DNA of 64,000 nt from DAOUJH01 sp965116555 (GCA_965116555.1 OZ220698.1:558001-622000); one strand, 5' to 3'. Shown: positions 43,201-52,686, counted from the stretch's first letter. Made by a program: numbers and translations. Notes: generated by a model from the sequence alone, not told the origin.

Positions 43201-43929
43201 ATGACCTCACAGAACAAAATCCGTTTTGGCGACACGACTATCGACTACCAGGTCCGGCGTAGCAAACGGCGCAAGAAGACCATACAGATAATCCTGAATG
43301 GTGACGGCGTACGTGTTCTGGCGCCAATGGCCACGCCCGACAGTGAGCTGCAGGCCATCGTGCGGAAGCGTGCCCCCTGGATACTGAAACACGTTTCCCA
43401 ATCGACGTTGGACGCCGAACCCAAGCAATTCGTCAGCGGCGAGACGCTGCCCTACCTGGGCCGCAACGTCCGCTTACACGTCGAGATCACCGGCGTGCTT
43501 GTACCAACCGTCCGTCTTGACCACTGGCGATTCAGGGTTGCCGTGCCGGATTCCCTGGGTGATGACGACCGCTGCCAATCGATTCGCCAGGCCGCTGTCC
43601 AGTGGTATCAGGAACGCGCCGCCCAGCGGCTGACGGAGACCGTGGAACGCTGGTGGCCACGGTTGGGTCGTGGAGAGATGTCACGGGTGTTGATCCGTGA
43701 CCAGCGACGACGCTGGGGGAGTTGTGCGCCGGACGGCACGCTCCGTTTCAACTGGCGTGCCGTCATGCTCAAGCCGGCCCTCATCGAGTACTTGGTAGTG
43801 CACGAGCTGGCTCATCTAACCCACCGAAACCACTCAAAGGATTTCTGGGCCCTGGTCTCAAAGGTGATGCCGGATGCCCAGCAACTGCGAAAAACCCTCC
43901 TAGAGGAAGGGCGCAGGCTCCCCTTGTAA
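43201..43929 (+). CDS. YgjP/DUF45 family metal-dependent hydrolase
   Basis: 242 residues. HELAHLTHRNHSKDFW contains the zinc-binding HExxH and the third ligand region, and RRWGSCAPDGTLRFNWR is the conserved DUF45 motif. The N-terminal RRSKRRKKTIQIILN is typical as well. It resembles the SprT/WLM-type minigluzincins, possibly involved in DNA-repair-linked proteolysis. Position: 50 bases after the VapC toxin. Confidence 0.88.
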   Translation: MTSQNKIRFGDTTIDYQVRRSKRRKKTIQIILNGDGVRVLAPMATPDSELQAIVRKRAPWILKHVSQSTLDAEPKQFVSGETLPYLGRNVRLHVEITGVLVPTVRLDHWRFRVAVPDSLGDDDRCQSIRQAAVQWYQERAAQRLTETVERWWPRLGRGEMSRVLIRDQRRRWGSCAPDGTLRFNWRAVMLKPALIEYLVVHELAHLTHRNHSKDFWALVSKVMPDAQQLRKTLLEEGRRLPL

Positions 43930-43942
43930 TCCCTCTTTCGGG

Positions 43943-44584
43943 CTACTCACCCAGTCTGAACGGGGGATACCTGTCCGTGGTCAGAAGGAAGGCGTAGGCC
44001 GCGACTCTGTAACTCCAGCGCGATACTCCCACAACAAAGGCAAACATACCTTGGGGGTACTGTCCGGTTATCAGTATCGATAGCCAGGCAATGACTGTGA
44101 CGATGAACGCAACCACGCCTAGGATGCTCAGGACTATGTAGTGAGGGATGGCCAGCAGCCACTTGATCAGGGGCAGGAACCTGTTCAACTGCTCTTCCGC
44201 GGTGGGATACGGTATGTCCAGGTGAACGGACTGCTCCTCGTCCGTGGAAGGGTACTCGTCGCGCAAAAGGAACAGGTATGCTCCCACCCTTGCGCCGAAT
44301 CTCTGTAGCTCCAGGTTCCAGTCGAACCACCAGCGAGGATACTTCCTCCTGAAAAGGAGCATCAGAATCACAGCAAGCCATAGTACGCCGCCCGCGGACA
44401 GAGGATAGAGCATCCTATCCAAATCTGCGTCGCCGCTTGTAGAGTACCCGCTTACCAGAGAGATAACTACTATTATGGGGATGGCCAGAATCAGCCTGAA
44501 CAGAGCAGTCAACCTGTTCCTGGGGCCTTCGGGATAGTCTACGTTGAACGCTACTGGGTAGGCATCCACTGAATAAACCGCCAT
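43943..44584 (-). CDS. DUF4389 domain membrane protein
   Basis: 213 residues in two DUF4389 units. The N-terminal YPVAFNVDYPEGPRNRLTAL and the second LDIPYPTAEEQLNRFLPLIK each precede a pair of membrane helices. VGVSRWSYRVAAYAFLLTTDRYPPF is the closing motif. The function is unknown. It converges on the YgjP-like gene with 13 bases between the stops. Confidence 0.8.
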   Translation of the reverse strand: MAVYSVDAYPVAFNVDYPEGPRNRLTALFRLILAIPIIVVISLVSGYSTSGDADLDRMLYPLSAGGVLWLAVILMLLFRRKYPRWWFDWNLELQRFGARVGAYLFLLRDEYPSTDEEQSVHLDIPYPTAEEQLNRFLPLIKWLLAIPHYIVLSILGVVAFIVTVIAWLSILITGQYPQGMFAFVVGVSRWSYRVAAYAFLLTTDRYPPFRLGE

Positions 44585-45135
44585 TTCATTGCACCTCCCA
44601 CCGGAATCGGAAAACTCGCCATGCTTTAGACAGGCCCCAACATATTACCATCCTTTCCTACCCTGGTAGAAAGCATCTGTCCTATATTCCTTAAGCTATC
44701 TTGTGGACTGGCGCACTTCCTCCGGTTCATGGCTGTGCCATCCCCCACTTCCCCATAAGCCGCCGTACTGCTAACATGCGCTCATTATGACATTGCGCGC
44801 CAGCCTGCTCACCACGCATTACGAAAAACCTACCGCCCCCTCCACCGTCTTGCCCGTGAAGCCTGGCATCCAGGAGCGGTGTGGCGCGCCCCTTGGCAGC
44901 CAAAACACCCGCCTCCATACCCTCAACTTTGCCCCTGAATCTGATTCGTTTCTCACCTCCGCCAAAATTTCCCTCCAATTTAGCCTTGTACTTGACATAA
45001 CGTTGGAAACGAATCCCCTTCTCAGGCACAACACGACTCCACCATCAAACGCCATTTCACGCCAAAAACGCCACTTTTGTCCAGTAATTCAACCATCACC
45101 CGGACCACCCCGGAGGTCGACACTAGGAGGAGACT
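44585..45135. other. Intergenic region of 551 bases without a supported gene
   Basis: Two overlapping minus-strand frames (44727-45029 and 44819-45055) are open here, but neither has a ribosome-binding site or a recognisable family, and their content is biased to glycine and arginine. The region is relatively C-rich on the plus strand. GGAGGAGAC just before 45136 serves the downstream hydrolase. Nothing else can be named. Confidence 0.5.
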
Positions 45136-45981
45136 ATGAGCAACAAGCGGCTATGGAAACGTTTGGAGGATCGGCTGACCCGCAAGATAGACGGTTTTGC
45201 TGGAGTGGCCGGAGTTTCGGTAAAGGACCTGACTCGCGGAGACGGGGTGTCGGTGTATGGCGGAGATGAGTTCCCCACTGCATCTACCATCAAGATACAT
45301 ATCCTGACGCGCCTGTTGACCCGCGCCGAAGCGGGAGAGATAGACCTCAGCGAACGTGTCAGGATAACCCCTGAGAAGCTAGGGGCGGGTAGTGGAGTGC
45401 TCCAGTACATGGAAGACGAGCCTGACGTTTCCATACTCGACATCGCTATTTTGATGATTATCGTCTCGGACAATACGGCGACCAACCTCTGCATCGACTG
45501 GGCTGGCATGGAGGAAACCAACGCGCTGCTGGGAGAGATGGGGCTTACCGCGACGAAGTTGCGGCGCAAGATGATGGACAGCGAGGCCATACACAGAGGC
45601 GATGAGAACGTATCGACTCCTAACGAGCTCGTTGCCATGCTGGAAATGCTGTATCAGGGCAAGCCCTCACCTAAAGTGGCGGAGCAAGTGTTGCGCATCA
45701 TCAGCAAGCCTAAGTCCGCGCCGTTGAACCGGGCGGTGCCTTCAGGTCTGGTAGTCGCCAACAAGCCGGGCGGCATGGAGCGGGTGCGCTGCGATGCGGG
45801 AATCGTTTACCTTGGGGACAGGCCCTACGCGATAGCGGTCATGACTAACTTTGGGCTGGAGGATGGCATACGCCAGGAAGGATTCATTGTAGACGTGGTG
45901 CAGGATGTGCATCAGACCATGGCGGTACTGGACAGCACCAACGATTTTGGTCTGGGGGTGCCCAAGTACACGGGAGGTTAG
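45136..45981 (+). CDS. Class A beta-lactamase-like serine hydrolase
   Basis: 281 residues without a clear signal peptide. The SxxK motif is ASTIKIHIL, the SDN motif is SDNTATN, and KPGG replaces the usual KTG. The Glu166-type residue of omega loops was not identified with confidence. Such proteins may be peptidases or esterases rather than drug-resistance enzymes, and the lack of a visible export signal supports a non-resistance role. GGAGGAG lies before the ATG. Confidence 0.85.
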   Translation: MSNKRLWKRLEDRLTRKIDGFAGVAGVSVKDLTRGDGVSVYGGDEFPTASTIKIHILTRLLTRAEAGEIDLSERVRITPEKLGAGSGVLQYMEDEPDVSILDIAILMIIVSDNTATNLCIDWAGMEETNALLGEMGLTATKLRRKMMDSEAIHRGDENVSTPNELVAMLEMLYQGKPSPKVAEQVLRIISKPKSAPLNRAVPSGLVVANKPGGMERVRCDAGIVYLGDRPYAIAVMTNFGLEDGIRQEGFIVDVVQDVHQTMAVLDSTNDFGLGVPKYTGG

Positions 45982-45995
45982 GGGCGACCTGAAGG

Positions 45996-46784
45996 TCAAG
46001 CCCCGTAGCGCCGCTGTCTTCCCTGGTAGCTCCTCAGGGCTCGCAGGAAGTCTAGCTTGCGGAAGGCGGGCCAGAAGGCGTCGCAAAAGTATAGCTCGCT
46101 GTATACGCTCTGCCAGAGCAAGAAGCCGCTCAAGCGAGCTTCTCCGCTTGTCCTAATGATGAGGTCGGGTTCAGGCACGTGCGGCGCATAGAGGTGCTGC
46201 CGTACTTCTTCAACCGAGAGACTCTCCGCTACCTCCGATAAAGAGGCTCCATTCTCACTTCGGGTCAGCAGCAGCCTCCTCAATGCATCCAGTATTTCGT
46301 CACGTCCTCCGTAGCCAATGGCTATGTTCAACTGCCATGGCCCCGCGGATGCCGTCATCTCCTCCACCCGCTTGATTTTGTCACGCAGCTCTTCACTCAG
46401 ACTGTCGGCGCGTCCAATCACGTTGACTCGCCGCTTGGTGGGGATGTTCTCAGGGTCAACCAGCCACTGGTCCAGCTTGGCTCCAACCAACGCGAACACT
46501 TTGTCAAGTTCCTCCGGGGTACGTTTCAGGTTGTCAGTGGACAGCCCCCACAGGGTGACCACGGGTATCTGCAGTTCGTCGCACCACTGAATCACCTCGC
46601 TGGCCTTGTCGGCGCCAATGCGGTGACCTTCGGCAACGTCGCTCAACCCCTGCAGTTTGGCAAAGCGCCTGTTTCCGTCCAGAATCATGGCTACGTGTTG
46701 GGGAAGCGGCTGCTGCTTAATCTGAGCTAGGAGCCTGTTTGTATACAAGCCATGGATGAAAGAGTTCAACAGCCTCAAGGACAT
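45996..46784 (-). CDS. uppS: Cis-prenyltransferase (undecaprenyl diphosphate synthase family)
   Basis: 262 residues. Makes the long cis-polyprenyl carrier used for cell-wall and glycan export. MILDGNRRFAK carries the catalytic aspartate; TLWGLSTDNLKRTPEEL, NIAIGYGGRDEIL, PDLIIRTSGEARLSGFLLWQ and YSELYF complete the family. The 30-residue N-terminal stretch before the motif (LLNSFIHGLYTNRLLAQIK) is longer than in E. coli UppS and recalls archaeal-type enzymes. ATG 46784 is preferred; TTG 46874 and ATG 46820 are alternatives. Confidence 0.9.
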   Translation of the reverse strand: MSLRLLNSFIHGLYTNRLLAQIKQQPLPQHVAMILDGNRRFAKLQGLSDVAEGHRIGADKASEVIQWCDELQIPVVTLWGLSTDNLKRTPEELDKVFALVGAKLDQWLVDPENIPTKRRVNVIGRADSLSEELRDKIKRVEEMTASAGPWQLNIAIGYGGRDEILDALRRLLLTRSENGASLSEVAESLSVEEVRQHLYAPHVPEPDLIIRTSGEARLSGFLLWQSVYSELYFCDAFWPAFRKLDFLRALRSYQGRQRRYGA

Positions 46785-47052
46785 TGCACCTATCCGAAGA
46801 GGCTTCACAACGCGGCCCATGCCTGAGGATGTTTTTCTATCTACGGTAGTGACTGAACTGGCTGATTGGTCCAACTATGCCATGCCCTCAAACGTTATCT
46901 ATTTAGGGTACCACTACCTGTAAACTGCCTGCTACGTTGTAAGGCTAGCCTTGTCGCAATAGGGGCACATCTGGAATTGCGGCGATTTCATCAAGCGTGC
47001 GTTTTGATGCAAACGCACTTAAGATCTCCCTTCTGGTAGCTTGAGTGATACA

Positions 47053-47373
47053 ATGAGGGTGCAAGAGGCTCTTTTGATAAATCTCCCTACAAGAACCCCA
47101 AGATCTTTCATTTACTTTGGCGCAGCAGGGATAGCTGCCTACTTCTCTAATGAAGTCCCGGCGTTGCGTTGGCTCGCACATGCCGCTGCTATGATGTTTG
47201 TAGCTCAAGGTCCTCTAAACTATCTCACAGACCTATTCATAGCTTTACCTGAAGATGCCGGCAGAGATTGGAGAACTCTATTTCAGGCTTGTGCTATAGC
47301 TGGCCTTGTTGGGATATTCGCGTGCTATGCGCTTGCGGGATATTGGATTTATCGATTCTTACTTGCACTGTAA
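47053..47373 (+). CDS. Hypothetical small membrane protein
   Basis: 106 residues with three hydrophobic stretches (FIYFGAAGIAAYF, LAHAAAMMFVAQG, AIAGLVGIFACYALAGYWIY). The start could be TTG 47041 or ATG 47053. Base composition is clearly AT-richer than the rest of the window. No family recognised. Confidence 0.5.
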   Translation: MRVQEALLINLPTRTPRSFIYFGAAGIAAYFSNEVPALRWLAHAAAMMFVAQGPLNYLTDLFIALPEDAGRDWRTLFQACAIAGLVGIFACYALAGYWIYRFLLAL

Positions 47374-47497
47374 AGCAGGTAGGAGGATATCCTTATTGAA
47401 TAGTAGGCGGTTACAGGGTGGCTCATTTCTAAACGATGCCGAAAGTGATGACCAACGGGATGAGGTGCCAGTATTAGGCGTGCCAGTGGACAATAGG

Positions 47498-47572
47498 TGG
47501 AGCGGGGGACGGGACTCGAACCCGCGACAGCCTGCTTGGAAGGCAGGGGCTCTACCACTGAGCTACCCCCGC
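47498..47572 (-). tRNA. tRNA-Gly (anticodon TCC), CCA encoded
   Basis: The minus strand folds as a complete cloverleaf. The acceptor stem GCGGGGG pairs with CCCCCGC, the D arm is GCTCAGTGGTAGAGC, the anticodon loop CTTCCAA gives TCC, and the T arm is GCGGGTTCGAGTCCCGT. Discriminator T and CCA follow at 47501-47498. Confidence 0.97.
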
Positions 47573-47620
47573 TGGGGTACTCCCTAGTTTATAGCATTTG
47601 CCCTGCGATTGGCTAGGACG

Positions 47621-49126
47621 CTACGTTACCTTGACCCGCAGCCAGCGGTTCGCCATGTAGTACGGCATGTACAAGCCAAACCGGGCCACCATGGCTATTA
47701 CAATCGCCCACGCTATGCCGAACTCGTTGAGATGAGCCAGCACCGGCAGGGTAAAGGACATTCCGTATAGGCCAAAGGTGTGAGTCGCGCCGGTCAGCAT
47801 CAGGGCCAGTGGGATCTCCAGCACCCACATGCTGAGCAGAGTGACCAGCATTGGCGTTATAGTATCCCCGGCCGTGTTGAACGACTGTCCCAACACCTGT
47901 CCGGCTCCTAGGAATACCAGGCTGAATGCCTGGATGCGCAGCCAGGTAGTTGCCAGAGCTACCAGTTCAGCATCTCGTGTGAAAAGCTTGACCAGGTACG
48001 GCGCCAGGGCAAAAAGCAGGACTGTCAAGACCAGACCAATGGCAAAGACAAAGATCAACGCCCACTTCACCGTCTTTCTGGCCCTTTCCGGCCTGCCCGC
48101 TCCCAGGTTCTGGCCCACAAGCACGCCGGAGGCCCGTCCCAGGCCCCCGCTTCCCAGGTGCGCCAGGTTCTCGGTGCGCCGTCCCAGTGAAAATGCGGCC
48201 ACGGCAAATGTGCCAAACTGAGCAGCCAGGCCTACCACCACCAACTGAGCTATAGACCGCTCCATTCCCGTTACGGACGCTGGCGCTCCTATCCTGATCA
48301 GCCGGCCCAAGACGGGAAAGTCGACCCGGTAGCCTCTCAGCGAAAGGTGGAGGCGGGACGAGCCGCGGAACAGCACGCGAAGATTCCAGGTTGTGCCCAG
48401 GCTTTGTGCAAGCACGTCGGCCATGGCCGCGCCGGCGATTCCCATTTCGGGAAGACCCAGCCACCCGAAGATGAGGAACGGAGTCAGGCTTATGTGGGTG
48501 GCTCTGGTCAGCATAGTCGCCTTCATTGGTGTTATGGCATCGCCGGAGGCCACCAGGGCTGAACCGCTGGTCTGTCGGAACGCCATGGCGCCGGTGCCAA
48601 TGAACTGGATCCTGAGATAGAGCGACCCGGAATCGATGATGTCTTCGCTGAGACCCAGCACCCGCATCAGGGGAACGGTCAGAAATACCCCAATCACCAC
48701 CATGATTAGAGAGTAGCCCGCGCTGAGAGTGAATCCCTGTAGAGCGTAGTGGTTGGCCAGCGCCGGGTTCACCGCGCCTATGGCCCTGGACACCGTGGCT
48801 CGCATGGCGGTGTCCAGCCCCAGTCGTCCCGTCATTACAAGCATCTTGTAGCTTTGCCCTATGCCCACTCCTGCAATGGCGCTGGCGCTAATGAATCCCG
48901 CCCACACCAGGTCCGCCAGTTGGTCTACAACGTTGAGGACGTTTTCCACCATCTGGGGCCAGGCCAGCCACCACAGGTTGCGGGGTATGCTTCCCTTGGT
49001 CAGGTCTTTCCCGTAGCGCGCCGGTCGGCGCTGGTGGCTCTGCGGAACGGTCTTCCCTATGCCCGGTGTTGTCGGAGGCGGAGGACGTTCGGGAATCTGC
49101 GGCCTGTCAATGGAGTCGTCGGGCAA
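47621..49126 (-). CDS. MATE family efflux transporter
   Basis: 501 residues with twelve helices in two halves. The N-terminal 50 residues are a proline-rich cytoplasmic tail. GSIPRNLWWLAWPQMVENVL opens the first half and the matching helix GRLIRIGAPASVTGMERSI the second, as in NorM/DinF-like antiporters. Export of cationic drugs or metabolites coupled to Na+ or H+ is the family role. Confidence 0.9.
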   Translation of the reverse strand: MPDDSIDRPQIPERPPPPTTPGIGKTVPQSHQRRPARYGKDLTKGSIPRNLWWLAWPQMVENVLNVVDQLADLVWAGFISASAIAGVGIGQSYKMLVMTGRLGLDTAMRATVSRAIGAVNPALANHYALQGFTLSAGYSLIMVVIGVFLTVPLMRVLGLSEDIIDSGSLYLRIQFIGTGAMAFRQTSGSALVASGDAITPMKATMLTRATHISLTPFLIFGWLGLPEMGIAGAAMADVLAQSLGTTWNLRVLFRGSSRLHLSLRGYRVDFPVLGRLIRIGAPASVTGMERSIAQLVVVGLAAQFGTFAVAAFSLGRRTENLAHLGSGGLGRASGVLVGQNLGAGRPERARKTVKWALIFVFAIGLVLTVLLFALAPYLVKLFTRDAELVALATTWLRIQAFSLVFLGAGQVLGQSFNTAGDTITPMLVTLLSMWVLEIPLALMLTGATHTFGLYGMSFTLPVLAHLNEFGIAWAIVIAMVARFGLYMPYYMANRWLRVKVT

Positions 49127-49335
49127 GTTGAACCTGCTCCTTGGTAGGGAAAGTCGTAGTTGGTTGCACCATACGACTATCGGCCAGTGCGGTCAATGAC
49201 CATGCTTGTCAATTCACTGGCCGTTGGATATAGTAGCCCAGCGTAGCAAGGCTGGTTGGATTAGATGGCAGTATCTTCAACCGGTGCGCCTGTTGGCGCT
49301 GACTACGCATCAATCCATGACAGGGGGTGTCTGTT

Positions 49336-50532
49336 ATGTTGCCTGCCGCTCTGGACGACATCAAGGTTCTGGACATCAGCCAGGGAATCTCAGGGTCGTA
49401 CTGCGCTAAGCTGCTCGCCGACTTTGGCGCCGACGTGATAAAGGTCGAGCCACCAGGAGGGGAGTTGCTGAGGTCAATCGGCCCGTTTTTTAACGACGAC
49501 CCCCACCCGGAAAAGAGTCTCATACACGTTGTGCTCAACAACAATAAGAGGGGAATCACTCTTAATCTGGAAACATCGTCCGGGGCCAGGTTGCTCAAGA
49601 GATTGGTGCAAGGGGTGGACGTAGTAATCGAAAACTATCAGCCCGGCTATTTGGACTCTCTGGGGTTGGGGTTCCAGGAACTGGAGAAAGCGAACCCCAA
49701 GATCATACTGACTTCCATCACTGGATTTGGGCAGTCCGGTCCGTACCGCGATTATAAGAGCGAAGATATAGTGGCCTACGCCATGGGCGGCATCATGGCC
49801 TTCAGCGGCACCAAGGACAAGGAGCCCCTGAAACACGGCGGCTTCCAGTCACAGTACGAGGCCGGGCTCAATGGGGCCATAGCCACCGGGTTTGCTCTCT
49901 TTGCCAGGGACTTCGATGGCGAAAGCCAGCACATAGACGTGTCCGCACAAGAGGCTGTGAACGCTTCACTGGTGATGAACCAACCCCTGTTCTCCTTCAG
50001 CGGAGCCGTCCAGGGGCGTCGCAATCCCAAGGGCACCATGTACACCCAGATTATGCCCTGCAAAGACGGCTACTTTGTGAGCCAGACCGGGGCACGGGCC
50101 ACCTGGGATGATCAGGTGCGGTTCTATGGCAAGCCTGAGCTGGCGGAAGATCGGTTTGCGAACCCGGTCCAGCGGCTGGATCACGGTGAAGAGTTTGACT
50201 CCATCCTTGTGGATGCCGTCAAAGACCGCACCATGAAAGAGATGTTCAAGACGGCGTCGGAGGAATTCGGCATGCTGTTCGGCATATCGCAGACTCCGGA
50301 AGACCTTATGGACTGCCCGCAGCTTGCCGCTAGGGATTTCTACCAGGATATAGACCACCCCGTTATAGGCAAGACCAAGATTCCGTTCAGGCTTTTCCAC
50401 ATATCCGAGAGCCCGTTCCAGCAGAGGATGCACGCGCCTCTACTGGGCCAGCACAATGAAGAGGTCTATACGGAGACAATGGGTTACTCTAAGGAGGACC
50501 TGATAAGACTCCGTGAATTGAACATCATCTAA
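49336..50532 (+). CDS. CaiB/BaiF CoA-transferase family protein 1
   Basis: 398 residues of the type III CoA-transferase family. VLDISQGISGSYCAKLLADFGADVIKVEPP and NKRGITLNLE are hallmark regions (first CoA site). Where formyl-CoA transferase has its catalytic aspartate, my alignment puts SQYEAGLNGAI, with a glutamate. The function may therefore differ, or the alignment may be off by a residue. ATG 49336 with GGGGGTG upstream is preferred over GTG 49327. Second member follows 34 bases later. Confidence 0.87.
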   Translation: MLPAALDDIKVLDISQGISGSYCAKLLADFGADVIKVEPPGGELLRSIGPFFNDDPHPEKSLIHVVLNNNKRGITLNLETSSGARLLKRLVQGVDVVIENYQPGYLDSLGLGFQELEKANPKIILTSITGFGQSGPYRDYKSEDIVAYAMGGIMAFSGTKDKEPLKHGGFQSQYEAGLNGAIATGFALFARDFDGESQHIDVSAQEAVNASLVMNQPLFSFSGAVQGRRNPKGTMYTQIMPCKDGYFVSQTGARATWDDQVRFYGKPELAEDRFANPVQRLDHGEEFDSILVDAVKDRTMKEMFKTASEEFGMLFGISQTPEDLMDCPQLAARDFYQDIDHPVIGKTKIPFRLFHISESPFQQRMHAPLLGQHNEEVYTETMGYSKEDLIRLRELNII

Positions 50533-50566
50533 GACGCATTCACACGCTTAGACCAAGGAGCTAAGA

Positions 50567-51919
50567 ATGGGTAGACTGCCATTAGAAGGAATCAGAATAG
50601 TAGACACCTCCGCCATCTTCGCGTTTCCCTACGCGGCAGGGGTAATGGCCGATCTTGGTGCTGAGGTCATCAAGATAGAGGGCCCCACTCGTGTTGAGCC
50701 TATACGCACCGGTATGCTTTCCGGCGCCTATCCCGAGAACGACCCCGGCGCCGACCCCTGGAACCGCACGCCTACTTTCCACGTGGTGAACCGGGGCAAG
50801 AAGTCCCTGGTGCTTGATCTGCGCAACCCTGAAGGGCTTAAGGTTCTCAAGGAGCTTGTGCTCACGGCGGACGTGTTCATGGAGAACTTCACGCCAAGGG
50901 TTACCCGCAACTGGGGCATGGACTGGCCCAAGCTGAAAGAGATGAAGCCCGACATCATCATGATGTCCAACACCGGATACGGCCACGGTACAGGCCCGTA
51001 CTCGGACTATCCCGCGGTGGCCACGTCCCAGGAGGCTACACACGGCCTGACCCACCTCACCGGATACAACGGAGATATTCCCTCCAAGGTGGGCCAGTCC
51101 TACGTGGACTTTGTGGCCTCGTGGACGTGTCTGTTCTCCCTCTCCATGGCGCTGAGGCACCGCAAGAAGACGGGGAAGGGCATGTGGGTGGACATTGGCA
51201 TGTATCAGCTGGGAGTGTTCCACATCAGCGAGTTCCTCATGGAATGGATAGGCAACGGCAAGGACAGCTCCAAGCGCATAGGGAATCGCCACCCTTGGTT
51301 CGCTCCGCAGGGTTGCTACCCCTGCGCCGATGAAGATGGGTGGGCCGTGCTCAGTGTGCGCGACGACCACGAGTGGGAAGCGCTTTGCCGCACTATCGGC
51401 AGGGAAGACCTGGTGGACGATCCCAAGTACATTGGCCACTTGAACCGCTGGAAGCACCACGACGAGCTTGACGGCATCATCAAAGAGTGGGCTAAGAAGC
51501 ATAGCAAGTGGGACGTGATGGAGAAATTGCAGGACGCCGGTGTACCGGCTGGGCCCGTTATGGACTCCCGCGATATGAACACCAATGTACATTATTGGAA
51601 GCGCGGTTTCTTGGAGAAAGTTCCCTCGGACGATCCCACGCTGGGCACGCGGGTGCTCATGGGCCGGCCCTGGAAGCTGAGCAACACGCCTGTCTCCATA
51701 AAGGGTCCCGGCCCCAAGCTCGGCGAGGGTAACCACCGCTACATAGTGGAAGAGCTGGGCCATTCCGAGGAGGAGTACCAGAAGCTCATCGAAGAGAACG
51801 TGACCGCCGATAGCCCGGTTGATAAGCGCCCCATACCCACAAGCAGCCTTGACGATATGGTGTCCAAGGGCGTATACGGCTACTGGGATCCGGAATACAA
51901 GGAAAAGCTCGGCATATAG
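50567..51919 (+). CDS. CaiB/BaiF CoA-transferase family protein 2
   Basis: 450 residues. IVDTSAIFAFPYAAGVMADLGAEVIKIEGP is the N-terminal CoA motif, NRGKKSLVLDLRNPEG follows, and the catalytic aspartate is in GQSYVDFVASW. AAGGAGCTA precedes ATG. It is about 50 residues longer than member 1, and the pair may act as a heteromer or on related acids. The Sec peroxiredoxin follows 37 bases later. Confidence 0.9.
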   Translation: MGRLPLEGIRIVDTSAIFAFPYAAGVMADLGAEVIKIEGPTRVEPIRTGMLSGAYPENDPGADPWNRTPTFHVVNRGKKSLVLDLRNPEGLKVLKELVLTADVFMENFTPRVTRNWGMDWPKLKEMKPDIIMMSNTGYGHGTGPYSDYPAVATSQEATHGLTHLTGYNGDIPSKVGQSYVDFVASWTCLFSLSMALRHRKKTGKGMWVDIGMYQLGVFHISEFLMEWIGNGKDSSKRIGNRHPWFAPQGCYPCADEDGWAVLSVRDDHEWEALCRTIGREDLVDDPKYIGHLNRWKHHDELDGIIKEWAKKHSKWDVMEKLQDAGVPAGPVMDSRDMNTNVHYWKRGFLEKVPSDDPTLGTRVLMGRPWKLSNTPVSIKGPGPKLGEGNHRYIVEELGHSEEEYQKLIEENVTADSPVDKRPIPTSSLDDMVSKGVYGYWDPEYKEKLGI

Positions 51920-51956
51920 CCAGAGCGCTGACTAGCAAAGCTCGCGAGGTGCAGTT

Positions 51957-52415
51957 ATGAACATAGGTGACCAAGTCCCGAACGTTGGATTCACTACTGG
52001 AGACCGTCAGGAAATCAGACTGGCGGACTTCAAAGGCAAGCAGAACGTAGTCATCGCCTTCTACGCCAGGGCTTTCACCGGCGGCTGAGAGCGAGAGCTG
52101 CGGAAGTTCCAGAGCCTGCTCTCGGACTTCCAGCGGCTGGACACCCAGGTTCTGGGTGCAAGCACAGACGCCGCGCCGTCTCAGGGCGCCTTCGCCAAGC
52201 AATGCGGACTTGATTATCCTTTGGTGTCCGACTTTCCCAAGTTTGAAGCCTCCAGGGCTTTTGGGGTATTCAATGAGGAGACCATTGGCGTTAGCCGGGT
52301 CACGTTCGTCATCGACAAAGAGGGCGTGGTCAGACACGTAGTCCAGGATGCTCAAAGCATGGAACAGCACGCCGAAGAGTCGCTGGAAGTGATAAAGAAG
52401 CTCAGCGCCTCCTGA
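51957..52415 (+). CDS. Peroxiredoxin-like selenoprotein (in-frame UGA at codon 44)
   Basis: 152 residues when UGA 52086-52088 is read as selenocysteine. The AhpC/TSA fold is intact on both sides: VVIAFYARAFTGG then U44, then ERELRKFQSLLSDF, QVLGASTDAAPSQGAF, FGVFNEETIGVSRVTFVID. In Cys homologues the residue at U44 is the peroxidatic cysteine (TxxC). The UGA cannot be bypassed by a downstream start. GAGGTG is 5 bases before the ATG. The real stop is TGA 52413-52415. It would reduce peroxides using the Sec selenol. Cys in AKQCGL (about residue 84) is a possible resolving partner. Confidence 0.88.
52097..52134 (+). promoter_or_regulatory. Putative SECIS stem-loop of the peroxiredoxin gene
   Basis: The stem pairs GCT/AGC, GGAAGT/ACTTCC, CC/GG and AGAG/CTCT around the apical loop CCTG, with a bulged T at 52108 and a two-base bulge GC at 52100-52101. 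The loop lies 26 bases after UGA, inside the 16-37 range typical for bacterial SECIS. The first loop bases are CC rather than G, so the fit is imperfect. A shorter alternative is CGAGAGC/GCTCTCG. Confidence 0.55.
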
Positions 52416-52551
52416 CCCGTTTGCCTCGTTGGTCTTCTTTAAATCTCGTCGATAAGCATGAGATGCACGGGCGGGGTCCGTTCGGCAAGCGCTGCGATTC
52501 AGCGTTGACAACCCCCGTCCGGTTGAGCAATCATAAAAGCCAGCGCATTAC

Positions 52552-52626
52552 GGGCCCGTAGCTCAGTGGCAGAGCGGTCGGCTCATAACCGATTGGTCGT
52601 TGGTTCGAATCCAGCCGGGCCCACCA
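52552..52626 (+). tRNA. tRNA-Met (anticodon CAT), CCA encoded
   Basis: The acceptor stem GGGCCCG pairs with CGGGCCC, D arm is GCTCAGTGGCAGAGC, anticodon loop CTCATAA gives CAT, and the T arm is GTTGGTTCGAATCCAGC. A and CCA close it. The G1:C72 pair argues for an elongator rather than initiator; lysidine-modified Ile2 cannot be excluded by sequence alone. Confidence 0.95.
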
Positions 52627-52686
52627 AGTGCCTGTACGGGCTAGACTGCACCCGCGTCCCAAACAGGGCAGTCTGGTCTATCGTAG

